From Rotaria sp. Silwood1 (taxonomy: Eukaryota; Rotifera; Eurotatoria; Philodinida; Philodinidae), in contig CAJNOP010000036.1 in the NCBI GenBank assembly GCA_905250075.1, positions 252,618 through 316,617 on the forward strand: a stretch of 64,000 nt of DNA, in the 5' to 3' direction. Shown here in pieces: positions 49,901 to 62,241 of the stretch. Within the stretch, counting starts at the first letter, position 1, and each line of letters begins with the position of its first letter. Made by a program: the position numbers and the translations under genes. Below the pieces are notes generated by a model. It did not search any database. It was not told where the DNA came from and worked only from the letters and a program-made list of their open reading frames with translations.

Positions 49901-50734
49901 TATTAGAAAAAAGTGTAATTTACGATTGAAGAAGTCTTCATCTCCTCGATCTAAAGACGAACATTGCACCGTTGTATCTTGTTTCTATCAAAAGTTATTT
50001 TTAAAAACCCATCTTTTTTTTTGTTCTTTGAAATAATCATCAATCTTATTAGCACATATAATAACAACCAGCTCTTATGGAAATTTTATTGTTTTGATAT
50101 TAATTGAACACTGATGAAATACTATATAAATATAGATCATTTTCTTTTTATTATCAGTTAATTTAGAGACAATATTTTCTAAAACTTTCTCTATGAAACA
50201 AACGTATCACCATTACTAATTTTGCATTGTTCGAACTATTTTAGATAGATTGAAAGAGAAACCTCGTCGTAACTAATCACTTGTAAGAAGATTTAAAAAG
50301 ATCTAACAACTTCTATTTTTCGTTTGTTGCTTGTAAAAAGTGTTCATTGTTTGGTAAACATTTCATTTCCAATTAAAATTTTCTTTCATGGACACCATCC
50401 GTACTTTTCAAATGTATCCACTATCACAAGATTAACTGTTTTTCAAATGAAAAAATCTTTTTTTTTCAACAACCATCATTTTATGATGTGTATTTTGTCA
50501 AAATATCGCAATGAAAAAAAAACAAGCAACAAAATAAAATAACCTGTATCTAAATGACAAGAATCAAGTAAAAATTAGTTTATATAAATTCTGTCAAGCA
50601 TTCAACTTTTGTAAGTTAATTTTTCAAGATAGGATCATACGGTGACTAATATATAAGAAAAATATTAATTGACGATGGCCAAAAGAAAACCAAGAATGTC
50701 GATTAGTGTTTGTATCGAATAAAGTTCAATGATA
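46922..50734. other. AT-rich intergenic stretch
   Basis: No gene supported. Around 49969-50006 the sequence TATCTTGTTTCTATCAAAAGTTATT resembles the subterminal block of the 4224-7769 foldback element, suggesting a single decayed copy. The 81-codon minus frame at 49450-49695 has no recognisable pattern. The promoter of the EGF gene should be just above 46921. Confidence 0.5.
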
Positions 50735-51244
50735 TTAATTTTTTTGATTTTTATTCGATTGATCTTGAACAGAACTTGTAATAACATGTGCAAGTACACC
50801 AAATGGAATAGCCATTAATGCACCTTTTGTTGCTGATAATGGACTAAATTTTGATGGTAAACCAATAATAAGTCCACTTAATCCACCAGCTATCGAAAAT
50901 GTAAAGGCATATTTATCAACACGTTTTTGACTTTGAGAATATCTTAAACGATATGCTCTATCCCATATTTTATATTGATTATATTTTTCGTTATATAATT
51001 TTGCATGCATCAGACCTAAACTAAAAACAACTCCAACAATAGCACCATATATTGATGCTGTTCCAACACGACTTAATATTGAAGTAAATGATAGATTTTT
51101 TCTTGATTTATATAATTGATAAGGTAATACCGTTGCTATTGTTACTGTAGGTCCTAATTCAAGACCTTTATAAATACAATGTAAACTTAATTCACGTAAA
51201 GAATGAGGAATCAATGCACGTTGTTCATCATCTAAATCTTCCAT
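50735..51244 (-). CDS. Uncharacterised membrane protein, 169 residues
   Basis: Single-exon gene starting MEDLDDEQRALIPHS. A soluble N-terminus of about 30 residues is followed by hydrophobic segments at about 31-46, 59-82 (Gly-rich, IYGAIVGVVFSLGLMHAKL), 113-131 (FTFSIAGGLSGLIIGLP) and 138-158. Between the second and third lies a conserved-looking polar loop, YKIWDRAYRLRYSQSQKRVDK. The Gly-rich helices suggest a small multi-pass protein of an organelle or vesicle membrane. I think of the DUF1757 family because of the RAYRLRY-N/S-Q loop, but this is memory and unverified. Codon texture differs clearly from the surrounding non-coding DNA, supporting a real gene. Confidence 0.72.
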   Translation of the reverse strand: MEDLDDEQRALIPHSLRELSLHCIYKGLELGPTVTIATVLPYQLYKSRKNLSFTSILSRVGTASIYGAIVGVVFSLGLMHAKLYNEKYNQYKIWDRAYRLRYSQSQKRVDKYAFTFSIAGGLSGLIIGLPSKFSPLSATKGALMAIPFGVLAHVITSSVQDQSNKNQKN

Positions 51245-51969
51245 TATTTAAAATGAAAATTATTCTTTAAACGTCAACACAACAAAATATATCTATCTAA
51301 AACAAAGTCACCTTTTTATTTTCTATTGTCTTAAAGATTGTTGCCTTTTTTTCTTGTTCTCTCTTATGTATGTCACACGATGTATTTTGACCCATCATAA
51401 CAACAGAGAAAAAAAACCAAGAAAGAGAACGATTGATCTACACACTGATGCATAGAATACCCTTGGTTTTTTTTTCTAAATGTATTTTGGCAAGATTTTT
51501 TTCTAAGCCCATCATTATTTAAGATTTATATAAAATTTCAATAAAAATGAATGCTTGCTGTTTTAAGATATATAAATAGATGGTTCTCTATGCTAATTGA
51601 TTGGGATAGATGATTATTATTGCCCACTATAGAGATGACGCTAGTTAATCATCATACTATCAATATAGAAAAATTGGTACATGTNNNNNNNNNNGATCAA
51701 TGTGTGGATGAAAACGAGGATGTGCTTAAACTATACATGTATCATAATAATATATAATAGATAATATCAAGTTCTTATATAGCTGTTTTGATTAAAATCA
51801 ATGAAATAAAATAATTTTGAATAAAGCAAGTGTGTCAAAGATTAATTGAAATAATTTTAATAAAATACTTTTACAAGATTAAATGTAAATAATCACACAC
51901 AAAACAAAAAAATACGAACAAGACATTTTATATATTTCAAATAAAGTTAAGTTATTTTACTTCTTCTTT
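51245..51969. other. Intergenic stretch with a 10-N gap
   Basis: It separates two minus-strand genes: the 5' end of the 169-residue membrane protein gene and the 3' end of the MAM-like gene. There is a 10-N gap at 51685-51694. The 21-mer at 51722-51742 (GTGCTTAAACTATACATGTA and one more base) recurs with two differences at 63348-63368. No gene seen. Confidence 0.6.
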
Positions 51970-53967
51970 TTAAACAATATTTTCTTTTGTTCGTTTTGTT
52001 TTTTTGTGATCATGATGACGATGACGACCTGGATGATGATCAGGTTGTTGTTTTTTTAACGGAATATCTTTTGATGTTTTTGAAGGGGTTTTTTTAGTAT
52101 GTTTTGTAGGTCTAACTGATGTTTTAATTCGTTTTTTGATTTTAATTATATAAATTGTTAATCCAATAACTCCAATAATTCCTAATGCAGCTGTAACTCC
52201 TAAACCAATTGCAAGACCAAGGACAACCTCTAAACCATCTAAATGATTTTTATTTTTTATTTTTTAAATTATTTATTCAAAACGAATTACTTACATTTTA
52301 AAGGAGCTTCAGTTATTGTTCCGTCTATTATTTTAAATTTAATTAATTAGAAATCAATAATAAAAAGAATAATTCTTACTTTTATCTGTAGTACTTGTAA
52401 TCGTACTCGTAGTAGTAGTGATTGTACTACTAGTAGCTTCATTAGGAGCAATACTATCAATATAATTACTATAATTATTATTATCAGTAGTAGTACTATC
52501 TGCAGTAGTAGCAGTAGGTGTTGTCTGCGGTGAAGGAATTGTCTCAGTTGGAGGACCATTTGAAGCTTCTTCTGGTTGAATTGAGCTTCTAAATAAATTT
52601 AAATTTTTAGTCAATGGTTTGTTAAATAGAATAAAATATAAATCGAAGTATTTATTTCAATAAACTAATTGACAATAAAAAAGATTAATCAATGTGATTG
52701 AATAAGAAAATTGACGACGCTCAAAACAAAAAAATGTAATAAGAAAGAGAAAATATTATATTGATCAATGTTTGATTCTATTTATAACTGTTTTGTATAT
52801 ATTCAATCTAATCTATATGGATGATGAATGAATAAAACGTAAACTTACTCTTTTATAGTAAATGATATAGTGGCATCACTCATACTAGGTTCAGTTGATC
52901 CAGATGTATCTTGATCAGCTAACTTTGGAATAAACTTTAAAATAAAATTGATTTAATTAGAAAATGATATGTTTATATATATCATACAAATCGAAGATCA
53001 TCTTTAGCTTCATCTGTTGAAAAAGTCTCTCCTAAAAAGATAAGTAAATAATTATCTAAATAAAAATCTATCTATTATTCAACTATGAATAGGTTCTGTT
53101 AGAGTTATTTGATCGAAAGCAACATAAAATGGTTGAGAAGGATTTGACATATCATGACGATATATTTCATATATTATCTAAACATTTATAAAAACAAAAA
53201 GATTTTTTTTTTTTATGAAAAAAAAAAAGTTGAAAATACTTGAAATGATTTTGAATTAGTATTAAAATAGTGTTGTACAAAATTCCATCGATTAAAATTC
53301 GTATGAATTTGATCAATTTGACCAATAAATATTTTTTGACCTTGTTCATTAAAATAATAAGTTGATAAAGAAACTGTTTCATTTCGTGTTAAATAATAAT
53401 AATACGTTAATTGAATTGAATTTTTCGTTGAATTTATAATTGGTGTTATAAATTGTCGATATTGAATATTTTCAAGTAATAATAATTGATATTTACCTGA
53501 ACAAAAATTTGTTTAACTTTCTTTTTTTTTAAATTAAAAAAAAAAACTTTGTATTAAACCTTGTTGACATTCATCTTCGAATCCATTTGTTGTTTGACAT
53601 TTACTTGAATTTGATGAATATTTATAACAAAAATAAATATCATTTAAATTCGATTGTTTTCTATAAGGTAATTTACAAAAATATCCATTTTTAGTTGGTT
53701 TTACTAAAATATTTGTAATATTTAAAAAATAAAATAAAATAAAAAATATTATTTACATATAGATGATACATCAGACAACGGTCGATTTGGTTTATCATAA
53801 TATGATATATCAATAGATGCATCAATAATCATTTGTTTCATACCATCAAATGATTGTAAACGACATGAATCAGTCTCATCATATGTACATTCAAATAATA
53901 TTTTATTTGTTTGAATTTTTTGAATATTGATTATTAATATTAACAAAATAACTTTAAACAAAAACAT
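51970..53967 (-). CDS. MAM-like single-pass receptor, 447 residues
   Basis: Nine exons join in phase: 53967-53757, 53703-53560, 53496-53240, 53177-53084, 53031-52988, 52934-52849, 52588-52380, 52324-52295, 52238-51970; 448 codons with stop, introns 52-260 bp. Residues 1-21 are a signal peptide. The ectodomain to about 230 resembles a MAM domain: FECTYDETDSCRL near the front, paired Cys in the middle, FNRWNFVQHYF and the closing VAFDQITLTEP. A Ser/Thr/Pro stalk follows (about 280-350, runs of TTT and TST). One membrane helix at about 362-389 (Gly/Ile/Leu-rich) ends in KIKKR. The cytoplasmic tail is basic with a His-rich cluster (DHHPGRHRHHDHKK). It is a type I plasma-membrane protein, perhaps in adhesion; no kinase or phosphatase domain. 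The donor of exon 4 (GTTGAA) is weak; without splicing there, translation stops two codons on and would give a secreted form. Confidence 0.75.
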
Positions 53968-56900
53968 GAATTTAATTTAATATTTAAATAAATTTCATTT
54001 AACTTACATTTAAACATGTTTTATGTTACCTTAGAAATAAATTTAAACAGAAAGTTTTAATATAAGAATAAATTGAAAATAGAAACTATTTGTTTCTTCA
54101 ATAAAGATTACAAATGATAATATTTTATCTTATCGTACAAATAATTTATTTAATAACAACAGCAAAATATTCAAGGAAAAAGTCTACTTTATCAAGGACA
54201 GTATAGAATACTCTTTAAATAAAGGAACACAACAAAATACTTCAAGATAACATCGAAAAAGTTGACTCATTTCAATGCAAATATTTATTATTCATTTTTA
54301 TGATAGGAAAATAATTTCATTTGTGAATACAGTTAAAAGTTACATATTTGAAAAACAAAAATAGATCAACATATTTTTATTCATATAAACATAAATTACA
54401 ATTATTTTTATCTCTTTAAATCTTAATTATATTCAATAATCATCGATTGATTTATAACATATAGAAAAACCTCTCTATTGTGAACATGACTAAGACCATC
54501 TAAAAGCGTTCACTATACGGAGAAATTCACTATAGAGAGGTGATACATAAATTGCTGTGAAATGTAGTAAAGATTGCAGAATATTTTATTCTAAATTAGT
54601 CCCAGATAATAACCGTGAGGAAATATTATTTTATATTGTTATGTTTTATGACAAATAGAGGTGGAGGTGTTCTGAAATTTTAAGGAATATTTTATTGATC
54701 TCGACATTATTGAAAGAGATACCCTATTTTGCGTAGGTTTCTTCTCTTCTTAGTTTTGATATATTTTTGAATCCTGAATTGTTGATTAATTTCCTAATTT
54801 GTTTAAATCTCCTTTGAGTTGGAGAGACAATTAACGTGGTAAGATTGCTTGCAAATAGATACGTAGCGAAACCTCCGATACAAGAAGTTATATCTATATG
54901 ATAGAGAATGAAGATGTACGCGTTCAGAGAGCTATCTTGAGAGAGATCCATATCTATTTTGAATTCATTTGATTTATAGTTCACAAAGCAAAACAAATAC
55001 TCTTCTATCATTTAATCAGTTAACTATTAAATTTAAAATTATGACAAGTATTTGCGTTCGAAATAATTTGACAAGAAGAGCCACGTACCAAATAAGATCA
55101 TATGTTTTTTTTTGTTGGTATATTTCAGAATACATAGCAAGTAGCAAGATCGGTCGGGTTTGTTCACAATTGAATATTCCTGTTTTCAGTTGATTTAAGA
55201 TTTGGATTTCAGTCGATTTCCAAATCTTTGAACGTTGGCTATTGACTAAGCATTCATTAAAGCATCTACCTACTGATTTTTTTGATTTCAAGATCTTGTC
55301 ATATTCTACTTCAATTACAGTCGATGAAAAAACCTTTTGAATCGCTGATAGATACTGATCTTAACGATTAGATTTCTATTTAACCATTGAGAAATTCTAT
55401 ATATTACGATCTGAACGTTTTATATGAATTCCTAGCATTGAATAGATATGCCATTTGGTTGTCTTCACTCCATTTTTTTTAGCAAATTCTCTTCGTTTAT
55501 CTGTTTTTTGGCTGTTTCATTGCGTGGTAGCTACGTTGAAATAGAGGCTAAAACAGGTTGAGAAATGGTAAACCGGTTCTGACCGGCTCTGATTTGATTC
55601 TTGAAACTTGTCTCTTGTGTGAGCTATTTGCCAGCATTTTGTGCAATAAATTAATGTGTTTGTTGGTGTATATAGTATGACTGAACAGATTCTATTTCCT
55701 ATGTCAATATGACCTAGTCAGAATTGTCCATTGCATTCTCTTATGAATAAACTATTGTTTCGGATCACACAGTATGAAGTAATCAGCTCTATGATGTATG
55801 CCCAAATTGAGCTTGTTTTCCACGAAAAGAACAATGGAAATAGCCAATCATGGTTAATCAGTATTAGAGAAAGTAATATTGAAGCATAGTAAATTGTGAA
55901 TCACTGTTTGTTTTAGTTGATCTCGTAGCATGTTATATTTATTATGATTGTAAGAATAGGTTTATTTAAAATGTTGATTATTATCTGCATTGAAGCTTGA
56001 AGCTGTTTGCTGCTTTTGATTAGCTTGTTGTTTACTGTTTATCGAATGATTTCTCTTTTGATTTATTACATCCTATTGTAATAAAATCATCATTATCGTT
56101 CGCCTGTTATTTTTGTTTTCAGTGATATGTCGTACAAGAGTGTTCTATGGAAGATGACGTTGTCATGTCTCTACCATTTGGTACTGTCTTTCATACGTCT
56201 GACTGTTCTTCACAAGATGAAATGTTCTATTTTGTTGATAATTTATTTGTTTGTTGGTGAATAGTTTGTTCGTGGTTGAGTAGCATCTTATCTCATGTAA
56301 TCAACATACTGAATCGAAATTAAGTTTATATCATAGTATTACCCGAAACTTGATGATTGATATCGAAAACTTGTATTGTTACAGGAATAATCATTATCTG
56401 CTAATGTATAGTATTTACTTGTAGTTGTATCGATGATTATCTGTATTGTATGTTTGTTTGCCAAAAGCGCAGAGCAAAAGAAGAAATGAATTCTTTGTTT
56501 GAAATGTCTTTCAATAAATATATTTCGTATAATTTACATTATATTATAGTAGAATGTTGCATTTTTTCGAAGATGAATACATATCTATTCAATATATCAA
56601 TCATCATGGATTCTAATGCATTTATTCTCAGATATTCATCATATAATCAACATAAATTATCATGATATATTATGTGTTGAGAATTGATGGCAAAAGCAGC
56701 TCCACTGACAAGTCTTTTTAATATAAATCACTATGTTAACAATTTTTATTTCATACGAGTTTTCGTCTAATTTTCATTGTTTCGACAATGTTTTATTTAT
56801 TTTATTTAAAATTTTTTGCTTATATGAAATAGCTATAATTATAATGATTTTGTATGGAAATATCTATTCATATATTGCTTTAGTTGTAAAAAGAAAACAA

Positions 56901-58933
56901 ACAAACTGATCACAGAATCGACTCGTTAAAAGAGAATTTCTTTCATCGCAGTAATATATATTTGTTACATATCTCGAATGAATCGTTTCACACAGTTAAA
57001 CTATTTTTAAAATATTTTTAAAATAAATTGATACCATTTAAATAGACCGTTGATAACAATAAATAATAAATATCTATCTTCAAAAATAATTATATGACTG
57101 TAGTATATCATTTTATATTAAACTTCTTTGAATATGATGTTTAGATTAATACCTATTTAGTTCTATTACATATGACTTCATCATTTAAATAATAATTAAA
57201 AAGTGTTGATATTTTCACGAAATAAATATCTATCACTCTCATTCTTCTTCCTCTATTTCAAATTCTTCCCAGTTTTCGTTTCTTTTTATATAATACACTT
57301 CTAGATGATTCAAGACTTATTGATACACTAAATAACATTTGACATTACCTGACAAAAGCTAAACGTGAAGACTAAAAAAAAGTATCTTGTCGACTCTATT
57401 TAATATAATTTCATTGACACATTAATTATTTAATATGATTGAAGACGATAATTCGAACATTTTTTTTTATTTATGTGCAAATATTTCGTTAGATTATTAA
57501 TTTTATGATAGTGAACATTTAATTAAGAGCATGATTGATTTGAGTTGATTATTTACTAAACTAATATCATTTTTCAAGTGAATGTCGATTTGAAAAAAAA
57601 AAGAAAGAAGAAAAACATGATTCTTGTCTTAAATAATCAGCTCGAATTCATCCGATAGGATATTACTGTCAGATTTCATAAATCTAATAGAATTAGATTT
57701 AACACTAAGATATTATTAAATATAATGAATTCTGATTGTATTAATCTATCAAATTTCCACTATTTGTTTTTGTCATATTAATCATCAAGAAAAGCTTTTT
57801 TTTTCTGATCTAAAATAAATAGAATAAATCTAATATGAAAAATATTTTTCTATGATTAACCATCCTTATATAAAACAAATAATATATAATATGTCAAAAT
57901 GCATAAATTATTTGAAAATTTTTCATATTTATAAATAGAATATCTCAAAAAGACTATATTTATATAATTCTGCTACTAAAAAATCAATAAATGATTTATA
58001 TTGATATTCATCTATATAATCAATTAGAAATTGAAATGTCAATATCCAAAAGTAAAACTAAAAAATCCACTATTCGGAAGAAAGATGATAATGAGTCTAG
58101 TGAATTTTGAAAATAATATATTTTTTCTATATGATTATATAAAATAAACAATAAATAAAATAAATATTCTATAATTGTTTTTTTTTGAGATAAATCTATT
58201 TAAATGTTTATCTTGTCAATTATTGATTGAATATTTAATAAATATGTCAAAAATAATAAAAGACAATGTTTTGTTGATTTATGGTTAGTTGAAATAGAAT
58301 AATAGATATTTATCAAAGAGTTAGATATCTTTTGTTTTGTAATAATTAACATCCGTTGAATATAAAAAAGTCATTTAGTTGAACATAATTAATAGACTTA
58401 TCTTATTATTTGATTTTCAAAATGAACAAACAAACTATAAATATATTGATAAGATAGAGATAAATCTAGTTAGTCGTTTGTTGATTGAGATTTGTTAGAT
58501 GAAAGACAAGCGAAAAATCTCATTCGATACAATTGAATAATTCAATTGAAACATCGAACTTTCTTCTTCTATTTATCAAATAAAACAAGTCATTTTAAGA
58601 AAATGAAAATTATTATTCAACTATTTCATATTGACAAACAAATTTGTCAATATTTTACTTAATTGAAACAATTTCATTATAATAAATACTTATTTTATCT
58701 CATTTATCTGATCTTAGTTGAATTCTTTTTTTTTTTTTGAAGCTACTTAAACATATTATCATTTAATTATATTCAATTAATTATTATTCTTTAAAATTTA
58801 TTCAATGAAATTTATTGATAATAATAGTCTAGAAAAATTTTTTTTTGTTTTTTTTTTTTTAAAGTAAATAAATCTATCCTATGAGATATTTTAGAAAAAA
58901 AAAAAAAAAAAAAGCATTGTTCAAATAGTGTTA
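53968..58933. other. AT-rich intergenic stretch
   Basis: No gene supported. At 54470-54540 a small inverted repeat, CCTCTCTATTGTGAAC facing TTCACTATAGAGAGG, resembles pogo/Tigger-type ends but has no clear target duplication. Minus frames at 54724-55291 (95 and 91 codons) overlap in different phases and show no family pattern. 55500-56450 is somewhat less AT-rich, with TTGTTTG-rich texture of unknown origin. Confidence 0.45.
54470..54540. repeat. Short inverted repeat with pogo-like ends
   Basis: CCTCTCTATTGTGAAC (54470-54485) faces TTCACTATAGAGAGG (54526-54540), with an extra GTTCACTATACGG in between. The ACCTCTCTATA motif is reminiscent of pogo/Tigger termini known from animals. At 71 bp it is either a very small derivative or a fragment. 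Confidence 0.4.
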
Positions 58934-61900
58934 TTATACATTTAATTTTCCTTTAAGAAAATAAGTTGTCATTCGACTTTTTCCTTTAACATCAATTTCA
59001 CCACGACGTTCAAATATATATTTATCTTTTAATGCAAATGCAACATGTTCTGGAACTTGAATTTCTCCTTTTTGTCCAGTTGAATCCATTCGTGAAGCAA
59101 CATTAACTGTATCTCCCCATATATCAAAAAATAATTTCGTTGTACCAATAACACCAGCTGTCACCGGTCCAAAATTAAGTCCCATTCGAAGTTCAAATGC
59201 AAAATTTAAAAGTGCTTCATTAAATCTATGCATAGTTTGTTGAAATGCTAATGCAAATTCAATAAGATCACAAACACATTCTAAAATATTAAAAAGAAAA
59301 TTTTTTAAAACAAAAAAAATATTGTTTTTTTTTTTTTCTTTTAACCAAGTGAATTTTGATTATTTGACTCTGTTTGTAATCCTGAAGCAGCCATAAATGT
59401 AGCTCCAATAGTTTTAATTTTTTCAATATTTGAAAATCTTGGATCAAGAAATAATTCTTCAATATCTCCATAAAATTCATTTAAAATTCTAGCATAAAAT
59501 TTTCCACCTTCATATTGTTCTTCATACATAACATGAAAATTAACTAATGATGCAAAAAGAACAGCAACACATGGATGATTACGTGAATATGATCCACCTA
59601 ATTGACGTAATGGTTCAATAACATGTTCAGGTAAAATATTTCTTAAAAGCCAATCAGCTCTTTCACGTTCTTTTTCAATTTCATGTCTTTGTTCAGATGA
59701 TTTATTAACAACATAATATTGACAACGACAAGCAACTTCAATTTGACGATTTATTCCATATAATATTATTAATGATATCGATATACAAACAATTATGTTC
59801 ACTATTGATGATCCTATATATTAACAAATTTATCCTTTGTTTTTATTTTTTTTTATTTTTAATAAGTAGAAGAATAAAAAACAAAAAAAAAATTCTACTA
59901 ACTTGTTATATCATATTTAAATAAAATAAATGTTAAATAAATTGATATTGATATAATTGCAAAAAAAATTTTAATTAAATGAGATATTGATCGTGATAAT
60001 GTTAAATAAGTTGAAATAAATATAAGAAATGCAAAAAATGTTATTGAATATTGATCGATTGTTCCAATTAATATTAAAATAAATGGTGAAAATAAAAAAT
60101 ATATTGAAAATAAATATTTAAATATTGATATATTTAAATAAATATCATGATAACGTATTATAAATAATGTTAATATTAATTGTATTAATATAAATATTGA
60201 TATTATAATTGATGATAATATACGTTTTGGTAAATAAATTAATAATATTACATATGTTATAATTGATAATATGATTTCAATTATAATTAATTTATATTGA
60301 AATATATTCGTTGAATATGTTTTTTCTAATGATTTATCTTTATATTTTAATGTTAATTTATTTAATGGAATAATTAATTGATTTTCTTCATTTTCAATTT
60401 TAATATCATTTAAAATATTTTCATTGACTTTATTATTTGTTGTTAAACATTGTTCAAGATCATCTTCACTTACTGTTGCACGACGAGCTTGTTCAACTTC
60501 TTCTAATAATGGACTTGAAACATTCTTTAATTAATAATTTTTTGGAAAAATTAAATTTTTATAAATAAATAAATAAATATCTTACTGGTATTGTTGTTTG
60601 ATTTGATAGAAAATTATTATCATTTAATGGAACAGATAATGATACACCTGATGCAACAGCAAATGCAGCAGCAGTTGCTAATGTCATTTGTGGAGGTTTT
60701 CGAGTTATTCGATGACTTAAACGTCTTTTACCAATAAAATATGTTTTTATTTCATCTATATATATACTATTTATTTATTTATTATATATTTATTTAATAA
60801 AAATAAACCTTTTTCTGTTAATTTAAATGATGGACCTTGTTCAAATTGAAATTCATCTGATTTAACTAATAAATATGTTGATTCTGTGATATGAACATAA
60901 CCTAAATATATTTATTTAAATATTTAAGAATAAAAACAAAAATTCAAATAAATATTTACCAGGTTTTCCCGTTGATTCCATTTTATTAGCTAAAGTAACA
61001 TCATTTGAAAAAATATCAAATTTAAATTTCTTTGTTCCAACTATTCCACAATTAACTGAACCCGAATGAACACCAACTCTCATATCAACTTGTTCATTAT
61101 TATCTTGATCAAATTCTTCAATAGCATTAATCATAGCTAAACCCATTAAAAGACAAGATTTAGCATGATCTTTACAAGGTTCTGGACAACCACTAACACA
61201 ATAATAACAATCTCCTAATGTTGCAATTTTTTCACATGACATTTGAACACATAAATCATCAAATCTTCCATATAAATCAGATAATAATGAAACTAATTGT
61301 GATGCACTTTTATTTGATGACATATGAGTAAAACCAACAATGTCAGCAAATAATATTGAAACATTTTCCATTCTTTCAATATGTAATGGACGAAAAATAG
61401 TTCTTCGTAAATCATCTTCATCGTTATGTGATAAATTAAGCTTTTGTAAACGTTCACGAAATACATCAAAATCTTCCATGATTTCTTTAGAATATTTTTG
61501 TGGCATTAATGAATCAATCATTTTTGATATTAATGTATGTTCACTTAATAATGAATTACGAACAATAGCATCTGAGTTAGATTCAAGAGAAAATAAACAT
61601 AATTTATTTTTCTTTTTAACATATAATTTAAACTTACTTTTACATAATTGATTATATGCTGAATGCATTGTTATATCTAATAAACGATTTAAATAAATTC
61701 CAATTAAATTAATAATTAATAATAGTATTAAACGCATTTTTAACTGTAATGCCAGTATTGTTATTATAATTGATATTAATATTGAAAAGAGAAGTGGAAA
61801 ATTTGGTAATGTATATATTAATATAATTAAAAAATAAATATGACAATCCATTGGATATAAACAAGTTAATATTATCAATGGACATAAACATATAAATGAT

Positions 61901-62241
61901 ATTATATTTGCTAACAAACGATTTCGTATAAAATTGATTATTATTAATGAAAGAATATTTAAACATAAACTTGAACATAATAATGATAAACATAATATTG
62001 TAGAAGAATTTATTTCAAATTTTAAATAAAATAGTTCAAATATCTTAAGTATAGAATGACTAATTAATATAATGACTAATAAACGATGATTTGTTGGATA
62101 AATATTTGTTAAATAACTTAATTGATATTTTTTTTCTATTAATGATGACTCAAATTGTGGATAAAATATTGATTTGAGCAAGTTTTTTTCATGAGGAAAA
62201 ACATCGGTCGACAAATGTCGAGTTTCCATTGCACCAACCAC
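58934..62241 (-). CDS. Transmembrane adenylate cyclase, AC9-like, 993 residues
   Basis: Six exons join in phase: 62241-60960, 60901-60809, 60755-60586, 60524-59903, 59813-59346, 59280-58934; 994 codons with stop, introns 53-89 bp. It converts ATP to cAMP at the plasma membrane. The layout is the standard one: six helices (about 54-186), C1 catalytic domain (about 285-450), linker, a second helix set (about 590-745) and C2 (about 795-990). C1 has both metal-binding Asp residues, in [11 protein letters not shown] (300) and ATLGDCYYC (344). C2 has the ATP-base Lys in [14 protein letters not shown] (856), Asp in DIWGD (931) and the Asn/Arg pair in NVASRMD (938, 942), so it should be active. Ala 860 stands where forskolin-sensitive enzymes have Ser, an AC9 feature. 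It is shorter than vertebrate AC9. A second ATG five codons on could also start it. Confidence 0.92.

Noticed and set aside
54724-55291. Two minus-strand frames of 95 and 91 codons
   Set aside because: Adjacent but in different phases, without recognisable motifs or splice signals; probably chance in AT-rich DNA.
61340-61651. 103-codon plus-strand frame
   Set aside because: Antisense shadow of the adenylate cyclase C1 exon.
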